Source: Lasiosphaeria ovina
Lineage: Eukaryota; Ascomycota; Sordariomycetes; Sordariales; Lasiosphaeriaceae
Assembly: GCA_033439765.1 (NCBI GenBank)
Contig: JAULSN010000007.1
Span: forward strand, 496,001-560,000
Direction: 5' to 3'
Length of the DNA stretch: 64,000 bases
The notes under the pieces were generated by a model. The model worked only from the letters and a program-made list of their open reading frames with translations. It was not told the DNA's origin and searched no databases. Below, in pieces: positions 55,536-64,000 of this stretch. The stretch's first letter is position 1, and each line of letters opens with the position of its first letter. The position numbers and the translations under genes were made by a program.

Positions 55536-57481
55536 TCATGTTTCTGTCACTGTAAAACCCCGAAATCTCACTCCGAGGGCGACGACAGAGTTGCTCTCCC
55601 TGATGGAATCAGTAAACGTAAACGTGTTGGAGTCGTGTTCCTTTTTGTCGCTTACCTTTTCCTTCAACAGGCGCAGCGCATCCTCGCAGACTCGGCCCTT
55701 AATCTTGTTCATGACGTCGCGCCACTGCGTCATCTGTGCCTCCGACATGTTACCGTGAGCACCGTTTCCGCCCTCGTCCTGGTAAATGTCCGGCAGTCTC
55801 CAGTTGTAGTACAAGTTGGAGTGCGTCTTCCGGATCTCCACCTCCGGCGCAACCGCGTCGAAGTAGAACCGGCACAGCCGACACGTTGGCTTGCTTGATC
55901 CAATATACTGCCAGCCCTTGAAAAACCGATAGGGCTTGGTGGCCCCCAGCGTGTTCCGCAGCCAGTCGAGGAGGTTCATCTCAGCATGGACGTATGGCCG
56001 CATCTCGGTCTTCCACTGTCTTGCGATTTCGTCGTCCAACCCAAACATCTGGAGCTGGCCGGCATGGTCTCTGTAGATTCGCAGCTGGTCCGGCACAGCC
56101 ATGCGACCGATGATGGTGTCCGCGGTCTCGACGTTGTTTTTTAGTGGGCGTGGGTGTCGGGCGCTCGAGGGCAGGCACTTCACATCGAAGTTCAGAAACA
56201 GGTCCGTATTGTAGCCCCAGATGTGATGCGCAATGATTAGCGTCTCGACGGCGTGTTCGTACGACACTAGGCGCCCCGCAGTGTGTTGCATCTTCGACCA
56301 GCAAGCCACATTTTGTCGCATGTCTGCAGCAGCGCGCTGCCTCATGAGCCTTCCGGCTCGTGAATGCTGTGGATCCTGGATGGCCTTGCTGAGGCTTACC
56401 ACTTTGTCAATGTCTACCCAAGACAAGTGTCAGTAAGTGCCAATCGTCATACGCCTAGCCTCCTTACACTTAGTATCAGCCTCTTCACTCGACTCGAGGT
56501 TTGGGATGGCTTCGATGAGATGAGTCAAGGCCTTCAAGATTTCTTCGCCTGCACGCTTCCGCTGTCAGCCGGTGGCAGTTCCGACGGGGGGATGATGGCC
56601 AGTCACTTACTCTCCTCGCTTGGTTCATCCCAATTGCAGGCCGCGACACAGTCTCTGAGCGCAGCGGACAATGCTGTGAGATAGGACCGTACTCGGAGCC
56701 AGTTGTGAGCCAAAACCAATCTCAAGAGGCGATCTCGCAGGTCATCGTCCGACTCCCTGTCCTTGGCATTGGCGACAATGTTTTCCTTCAAGATGTCGAG
56801 GACGGAGATCAGCTTGACCCGCATATCTTCTAGCTCTTGTGTGTCTCGGTCGTTCGAGGCAAGCAGGTACAAGACCCCCTCGGCCTCCTGGAGCACGGCA
56901 CACGATGTGAACGAGCTCCCGTTGAGACCATAGTCGCATATTTGACTGATTTTACTGACAAATGTGTGAAATTTTTGCTTGAGGGTCTGGTAGGAGGTTG
57001 GCGGCGGAGATTCCGCTTCTGTTCGGTCGACCCGGGTACAAATGTTGTTCAGACTCTTGAGGAGGACCAGCGAGGGCCCAAAGCGCTTTCGAATCATTTT
57101 CATCTGCTTCCCACTTAGAGGTAGGATACGCCCAGGTCTTTGCAAGATGTGCTGTGTCTGCGTGTCCGCCTCTTGCTCGGGTTCCGCCGCAGCCGCCCTC
57201 ACATCTTCCACGATCTTATCATGCTCATGCCCATGCTCATGCAGCATGGCGGCTTGCGTCTCCTTGAGACCATTTTTCTGATCTTTTGGGAGAGGGTCCC
57301 TCTCAATTTCTGGCATCATTTCCTTCAAACGCTTCCATCTTTCTAGCCTGTCTAGGAGGGCTTTGGCCCGGAGCTCATCTGCATCGAGGGAAGTTGGCCC
57401 ATCAATACTTTCTGATCGAAGGAATGAGAAAAAAAAAAGAAAAAGAAACAAGAGAGAAAACAGGGAAACCCGCTTACTCAT
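55536..57481 (-). CDS. OTT_1508-type deaminase-like protein, three exons, 609 residues
   Basis: Exons 57481-56611, 56548-56468 and 56413-55536 join in phase (871+81+878 = 1,830 nt) with GTAAGT/CAG and GTAAGG/TAG borders. The N-terminal half is helical and unknown ('KALLDRLERWKRLKEMMPEI', 'MLHEHGHEHDKIVEDVRAAA'). The C-terminal half carries deaminase-type zinc motifs: 'YVHAEMNLLDWLRN' (HAE) and 'YIGSSKPTCRLCRFYF' (CxxC), as in the fungal OTT_1508-like branch of the cytidine deaminase superfamily. Substrate is unknown. The first 25 residues look like a signal peptide ('LFSLLFLFLFFFSFL'), but the same bases read as GTAAGC...polypyrimidine...CAG, so they may be an intron and the protein cytosolic. 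No stop or frameshift. Neighbours are a BTB gene and a transposon. Confidence 0.82.
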
Positions 57482-58030
57482 AGTTTCCGAATGGTGTAGA
57501 AACCTATTGTTACTTGTTGAGGGTAGCCAACACTACGGTGCTCTAAGGTTCTGGGGACAGGACTGTCGTAGAAGGAGAGAGACAGAAAGCAAGAAACAGA
57601 AAGCGAGGGCTGCTCCCCCAACCAGCCAGATGCTCCGGACGTCGGAAAGCCTTTTGGCAGTTGCAGCGGTACGAACGTCTTGCAGGCTGTAGTTCCAGAC
57701 CTCGTTGTTTCTGGACGTGCCCGCGCAGATCGCCCGACACCGAAAGTGATCCGAGGAGTCACTCACAACCGAATCAAGCCTCGACCATCAGACTGGATTT
57801 TGAACGAATAGTATTACCGCCTCGTTGACAGCCCTGGATTACTGGGAAACAGCGAGACATTCTGTAGGCCTCCCGCGCACCTTCATGTTGTAGGCCTCCC
57901 ATTCAGCTTATTATAGACCCCCCTGCCGGGTTCTTGACCAACCAGATTGTCTTACGACATCTCCACTCTCGCCGCAGTAGGCCTCCGCGCAGCAAACACG
58001 CAGCTCGGACACCCAGTCTCAGCACCTTGG
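57482..58030. other. No confident gene; repeated TGTAGGCCTCC
   Basis: A minus frame at 57533-57766 holds one hydrophobic stretch ('WLVGGAALAFCFLLSVSLLL') and could be a 5' exon of the deaminase-like gene. The motif TAGGCCTCC occurs three times at 57865-57990. The stretch ends at the CTTGG target duplication. Confidence 0.35.
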
Positions 58031-58217
58031 TGTCACATACAACGGTATGCATAATCAGGGCAAAAGAGTGCTTGTATTAGGAAGAAGAAAGAAAGGTGGG
58101 CATAGCCTTGATACCGTAGCTTTGAGCGGCATGCGGCTTACATTGCCTAGGCCGTAGGTGGTCTAGCATATACGCCACCTGCGCCCAGTTGTGGCTCAAA
58201 TGCGGCTTCTTCCGACA
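58031..58217 (-). repeat. Copia copy 2, 3' LTR
   Basis: 187 bp, TGTCACATACAACGG to CTTCTTCCGACA on the plus strand. Confidence 0.95.
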
Positions 58218-61200
58218 CACCCCCTCAGGGCTATCCCCAAGCAGGCCTGAAGCTCAATATAGGCGGTATTTTGCGTATGGTGATGTTTTCCTTAGTGTTG
58301 AGGGTCGTTTACCGGCCTACCTGCCTATTCAATACCTGCCTTGGGCATCCAAATCCAGCTTTTCCACCAAATCCTATAATTCCTGAAGGTCTGATTCGCT
58401 AATAACCTTCCCTTGCCTTCCTTCTAATAGGGTTGTGATATTAATAAGACTAACTAGGTCCCTGAAAACTCTAAACTAGTCAGTCCTTAGTACCTTTATA
58501 AGGCCGTTAGCGAGTATACTTAAGGTGGAGATATACTCTACGCGTATATCCTTCCGGGAGACTACCTATTATAACTAATAGTTATGAATATCAATATGCC
58601 TAAGCTTAGTCTATAGGGTAATAAGGTCCTTTATAATAAGGCCGACGGTTTGCTCGTTATCGTACTATACCTATAGGGTAGGGTCCTTAAATTTGACCCC
58701 TAATTTAGTAATTAGCCGGCTTAGGAAGAGGCCTTCTTTAGCGACTTATAATAGAGCTAATAATTCTACTTCGGTAGTTAAAGTCGTTACGGTTACTTAT
58801 TTATTTACCCTCTAAGCTACTAGCCCGCTAAATAATTAGATTACGTAGCCCTATAAGCTCTTTCGATTAAGGGTATTATCGCCGAACGAAGCGTTAGTCT
58901 AGAGAGTAAGGCCCTCGCTACCCCCGAGCTATAGGGCGTGGTTCCGGGAGCTTAGGAGGTATTGAATAACCTTATTAGCGGCCTTCTAGTACTTAATAGA
59001 GGGATTATAGTTAAAGCGGGCGAGCCGTAAGGTTACGAAGGCGACGTCAGGCCTCGTAATAACTACTATATATAGTAGTAACCCTATATAACGTTAGTAG
59101 AGCTATATTTCCGATAGATTAGCTAGGCCTTCGTTTAGAAGTAATTCCTTATACTTTATTAGCGTTATAGGTACTTTAGTAATAACTAAGGCTACCCTAG
59201 ACCTTCTATTAATTAAGAGCCTATTAAGTTTAGCGATATATACGGCTTAAGAGAGCTATAATGGCCTTTTCTCCCGGTCCTGAATAACTTTAATCCTTAG
59301 GAACTATTATAGAGGGTCCCCGCCTATAAGAGAGTAAGTCCGCTTGAGCTCTATAACTAGATAGGCGACCTATACCCTAAGGCCTTTCCGGAAGGTTATA
59401 ATAATATTATTAATATAGAAAAAGATAATAACTCCTTCCTTTATATAGTAATAGGGTTTATAAGGGACCGCTATATAGCCGATTTAATATAGGGTATTAG
59501 TGAAATACTATTACTAGAGTAGCGGAGACTCTCTTAAGCCGTAGAGAGCCTTATATAATAGAAGTATATACCCCTTAACTCTATACCCGGGTAGTATCTT
59601 TATAAATACCTTATAGGGTAAGGGGGTATATATAAAGGCGTTAACGATGTCGTACTATAGTAACTTAAGGTCGAAGCGCGCTATTATAACGAGTAGTATT
59701 CGGAATAACTTCCTAACGAGGGTGGCCGTATAAGTATTTTCGTAGGCTCCCTAGGACTATTAATCTCCCCTTATAATAAGGCGGTATTTTACCTTTAGGA
59801 GGTAGCCGTATTTATCGTATTTATAAGTTATTACCTATATATAATTTAGTATTTAGCGCCTTATAGCTACCTCTATAGCTATACGGCTAAATGATTTTAT
59901 TTCCCTATACCCTTAAAGGTATAAGTTCTAACCTTTATAAAATATCCTAGTTAGAGGGTAATTTCTTAAGTTAGTTAGGGTCTTTAGAGGGGGTAGAAGG
60001 TCTTTCCTATAATAGCGCCTATTCGGGCTCTTCCTTAAGCCCGGTATTACCGGATCCTAAGCTTCGGGGCGCTCGGTATAGTCCCGGCTTATAAGCTTCC
60101 GTACTTGTACCTTCGTAACGGGCTTCCCGTTCATTATACCGATACTCCTAACGAGGCGCCCTACTATAAAGGCTACCTCCTAGTATTATTAAGGGTAGTA
60201 AATATCCTATTATTAGTCCTAAGAGGAGAGGCGAGGGCCTATTACCCCCCCTACTCCTTCCTTAGGGAGGTTACTAAACGATCCGGCTACTAGTACTATA
60301 ATAGGAGGTAGTATACTCACGGGCGTTAGGTACGAGTACGGCTCTTCCGTATTAGGGTGATTAGTCCTAGCGGGCACGTACTCGCCTGGTAGGCTCCTTT
60401 CTTAAACGGCTGGGCCCGGCGGGTGGTCTTTACCGGCCGGTTCCCCTATAAGCGGGCGGTCTTTACCGGCTTATAGTTAGTCGGAGGCTAATCCTCGGGA
60501 CTACTAATATAAATAATATCCTTAGCCTCATCTTCGCTATATAACTATATACCGGGCTCGGTAAGCTCTTCGTCTTCGCCTTAAGGGGCTTCTTCGTCCC
60601 TATTCTATAAGTAAGACGCGCCTTCTAAGCGCGTAGTACGAAGCTATACTTTAAACTCTTCCGTTATAACGCGAAGAAGGTTATCCTTTAGGGCTTCCTT
60701 ATTTCTATTAAAGAAGTACCTTTTATTAAATAATACGTTATATATATAGATAACCTTATTTAAGTATAATACCTATATTTTATAGATATAGCTAGATCGG
60801 TAATTAACTAAGTAGCCGATTTAGGCCCTCGGGTTAAGCTTCTACTATTTATTTTTCTTCTTCTTTATATCCCTTATTATCGCGAATACCTTATAGCCGT
60901 ATACCCTTAGGTAAGCCTAGTACCGGAGACGTACTAAGCCCGGTATACCGTTCTAAGTAGCGATATAGATATAGAGGACTTCGTATAGGGATCTCTAGTT
61001 AATACCCTAGTATAGAGTCCGGTTATATAGGTAGACTACTATATAGATAATTCGGGGCTAGAGGTAGGCCGGAAGCCGGGTATACGCCCGTATAGCCCGG
61101 GCTTTAATCTTAATAATATTATTAGACCTTTCTACGCCTCCGTTCTATACCGGCGTATTTAATACTAAGGGCCTTAACTATATAAAGCGGGCGGCGAGCT

Positions 61201-63537
61201 TATTAATTACCCTATTACTTATTAATAACTCGTTATCGTTCTTAAAGATCTTAAGTATAAGGTTATATTAATATTTTATTACCCTAAGGAAGTTCTAAAT
61301 AACTAGAAGGATAACTTCCTTAACGGTCTTCCCTTTTATCGTAATAAGGAAGATATAGCTAGTAAAACGCTCTATAAATATTATAATTCTATTATTATTA
61401 GCGCTATTAATCTCCTCGGTTTCTATATTTATAAAATCGATCGCCTAGACGTTACTAGGTAGGTATAGGTCCTTTAGCGCCCTACTTATATCCTTTATAA
61501 TCTTTAAGATTATATAGGTATTATATTTAATAATTATAGGCCCTTTTATAAACGTTATTTAAAGCTTTACTCCTTTAGAGTAGTTAGCTAGTTACCTAAG
61601 TATAGCGGGCCCGGGATGACCGAGCCTTAGGTACTAAAGGTTGCCGTTACTAGCGAGGGGCGCTCGCTTAATATAGCTATTATAAAGGCGATAATAGTTA
61701 ACGAAGGCGATATTATAGACCGAAGGTAAGTCCTTAATAACGAATTAGCCGTATTTATTAATTAGCTCGGCTATTATAGTTTTATCCTACCTATATAGTT
61801 AATTATAAGGGGTTCTATTATTCTAGAAGTAGCCTCTCTTTTATAGCTACCGAAGTAATACTAGGTTATATATAAAGCCCTCGTAGAAGGCTACGTCGTA
61901 AAGCTTTATAATACTTTTCCTACCGGCGGCTTATACTTCGATATTAACGTCTCTATAGCTAAGTATAGCTATAGTAGTCTCCCTAATATATATATAGTTA
62001 TCGTAAGGCGCGGCCCGGTAGTTATAGAAGCGAGCTAGATTATTAAAGATATAGATTATAATACCTAAGTCGAGAATAGCTAAATTATAAAATGGATATA
62101 ACCCTATTAAGAATACTCCCTTTTATAGGCCTACCTTTATAATTAGGAATAAAGCCTTAATAACCTTTATTAAGCTAGCTAGTTAGCTTAATTACCTATT
62201 ATTTTTCCCGCCTCTTCTACCTTCCTCTATAATCTTCTTAAGGCCCTCGTTATTCTTTAGGCTCGCTTTGACGAGTCCCTAAATAAGGGGGTTAGGTCTA
62301 AAGTACTCGCTAGCTAGCTCCGGGAATATATAGAAGTATATAGCTATATCGTACCCCCTGAACGTATACGCCCTATAACGGCCCTTAGCGGCGTTATTAA
62401 TACTACGTTACCTCTTTACCCTATCGGTTAATATACTTCTTTCTTAGGTATTATTATTTTTCCGGCCCGGGTTAAAGCCGCTATTACGGCCCTTACTTCT
62501 ACTACCTCGGCTTATCGATCTTCCCCTAGAAGCTCTACCTTCTTCGTAAGTCTAACCTTTAGGCGTAAGGCCGTTAAACGTAACGAGCCCCGTATATACC
62601 TAGCTTATATATAACTTTAGTAGGGTTACGGCGATATAGTTTAGTAAGTCTACTATAATTATAGGGTATATAAGGGTCCCTACGAGGACCTCGGCTTCCT
62701 TTATAACCCGAAAGGTTATACTCTAGGCGTTAAGAGCCTTAACCTCTTCCTATATAATGGCGGCGATTAGATCCCGGAACTATATAGCTACTATAAGGGC
62801 CTTAGGTATATTATATACGCGAGCCTTCGTTATTAAGTAGTTCTATTCGGTTACCTACTATACTAGCTTCTTATTCTATTTAATAATTACGGCGTAGTAA
62901 TTCCTTAGCGATACTTCGTAGCCTCTACCGAGTAGCTATACGGCGGGGGTACTAATACTCTTAAGGTTATTATACTACTACTATACCGTCTATCCTTCCT
63001 AATAGGTTACCTCCCTATATTATTATATAATATAGTCCCTAACCTACATCTCTAGCGCTCCTATACCGTATATATATTCTTTCTAGTTCTTGAAGTCAAG
63101 CTCGTACCGGCGGTAATCGTCGTTAAATACGGTACGGTTCGTTACCGTGAGCTGTCGTACGTATTGAACTACCGGTACGGCGTCGGAGTAGTCGGTAACG
63201 ACCGGGGCCGCAGGCCTGAGTGGCGGCTATAGAGGAGGTTGTTGAGCGTGGTCGACAAATTCCTAGATTATTAGGTCCCTAGCCTTAGACCTAAATAATA
63301 CGGACCAGTCTGGCCAGTCCCTAGGTCCGTTGAAGGTAGTATCTATTAACATCGTGATGTTATTACGCGGGGTAAGGGGCGAATATAACGGTAGTATAGG
63401 ACGGAAGGGCAGGATCTGGTCGATATAGGTATATTGATACGTATTGGAATGCGTATAGCTTCAATCGCGTAGTTATTTGAGCCTTATAGCGATTGAGAGC
63501 GTAATTCGGCTGCGTTGCGCGTATTCAGACTGTTAAT

Positions 63538-63724
63538 TATCACATACAACGGTATATATAATCAGGGCAAAAGAGTGCTTATATTAGGAAGAAGAAAGAA
63601 AGGTGGGCATAGCCTTGATACCGTAGCTTTGAGCGGCATGCGGCTTACATTGCCTAGGCCGTAGGTGGTCTAGCATATACGCCACCTGCGCCCAGTTGTG
63701 GCTCAAATGCGGCTTCTTCCGACA
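63538..63724 (-). repeat. Copia copy 2, 5' LTR
   Basis: 187 bp, 184 identical to the other LTR. All three differences are TpG to TpA, including the first bases (TAT for TGT). Confidence 0.95.
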
Positions 63725-64000
63725 CTTGGCATGGCACTAATCTGAGCGAAGTTTCAATCGCTGAGGCGTCTTCGAGGTTTTGCCGTGCAGCCCTTCGCGA
63801 TCTGACCATGCATAGAAGATGGGCCATCCCGCCCTCAGGCATTAAACGAGCAACAAGGAACCCGCACGCGCTAATCCGCGTTGCACTCCTCATCATTCTT
63901 CAGGCTCCGCCTCTTGCTATCTCCTCTCCCACAACCTCAGTCCCCACTCTCTGTAAGACGACGATTTCTTCCCACGCATGCAGCAAACTATCTTTCACAT
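63725..64000. other. Flank of Copia copy 2
   Basis: Begins with the CTTGG duplication. A minus frame ('LEDASAIETSLRLVPCQ') stays open into the element and, on removing it, into the left flank for about 20 codons, but no family is recognised. Confidence 0.3.

Larger units (their letters stand above)
58031..63724 (-). mobile_element. Complete Ty1/Copia retrotransposon, copy 2, RIP-saturated
   Basis: 5,694 bp bounded by two 187-bp LTRs with TG...CA ends and a perfect target duplication CTTGG (58026-58030, 63725-63729). Minus-strand orientation is shown by the polypurine tract TGAGGGGGTG beside the 58-kb LTR and by RNase H traces at 58.6-58.9 kb ('NASFGDNTLNRKSL', 'TVTTLTTEVELLALL', 'LRHIDIHNY') matching copy 1. 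From about 58.44 to 63.1 kb CpA and TpG are nearly absent and TpA and CpG are common; no long frame survives. A different LTR family from copy 1. Confidence 0.93.

Noticed and set aside
63725..63896. Host gene interrupted by Copia copy 2
   Set aside because: The joined frame stays open for only about 20 codons in the left flank and no family is recognisable, so interruption of a gene cannot be claimed.
1..64000. tRNA genes, rRNA genes, CRISPR arrays, bacterial-type promoters and operons
   Set aside because: No cloverleaf with a B-box-like TTCGA arm was convincing, no rRNA segments, no spaced direct repeats of CRISPR type; the window is eukaryotic.

Overview
The window looks like a repeat-rich, gene-poor compartment of a filamentous ascomycete (Pezizomycotina) genome. 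The evidence is short introns with GTAAGT/CTAAC/AG signals and fungal-only families: a HET domain, NB-ARC/TPR and ankyrin/TPR proteins, UstYa-like, CmcJ-like, DUF7924-like and OTT_1508-type deaminase-like genes. The transposons also carry heavy CpA-to-TpA hypermutation, the signature of repeat-induced point mutation (RIP). Species cannot be told from the sequence. No rRNA, tRNA or CRISPR was seen.

Layout. 0-10.5 kb holds decayed gene relics (leucyl-tRNA synthetase, UstYa-like, BCS1-like AAA ATPase, unknowns), a 56-bp minisatellite and a solo LTR. 10.5-15.4 kb is a solo LTR split by a 4.7-kb terminal-inverted-repeat element that carries a RIP-damaged DDE transposase and a second, divergently oriented ORF. 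15.4-28 kb holds relics of a DUF7924-like gene, a kinase, a bZIP factor, a second kinase-like gene and a SET-domain gene, plus one plausible membrane protein. 28.3-34.9 kb is an ankyrin/TPR-type gene cut in two by a complete Copia element with a perfect 5-bp target duplication. 35-37 kb has a second copy of the solo LTR family and an ankyrin relic. 37.2-40.2 kb holds the most intact large gene, a HET / coiled-coil / ankyrin / WD40 protein with five 42-residue WD repeats. 40.5-44.2 kb is a complete PIF/Harbinger transposon (TSD TAA) next to the 5' end of that gene. 44.6-50 kb has a dipeptidyl peptidase III relic, a probable truncated LINE insertion with a 15-bp TSD, a membrane-protein relic and a CmcJ-like relic. 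50.4-52.4 kb is an NB-ARC/TPR NLR-type gene with clean introns but an internal deletion. 53-57.5 kb holds a Tc1-like transposase fragment, a BTB/POZ gene and a three-exon, 609-residue gene with OTT_1508-type deaminase motifs. 58.0-63.7 kb is a second complete Copia element (TSD CTTGG), saturated with RIP internally but with nearly clean LTRs.

How it fits together. The apparently functional genes are mostly of kinds linked to non-self recognition or conflict (HET-WD40, BTB, deaminase-like), embedded in transposons and in broken copies of housekeeping genes. The WD40 repeats show fresh block duplication, as in the known vegetative-incompatibility HET genes, but no NACHT/NB-ARC domain sits between HET and the repeats. 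Many premature stops in the relics are consistent with C-to-T change at Gln, Arg or Trp codons, so RIP or RIP leakage plausibly shaped the region, together with small indels that RIP does not make.
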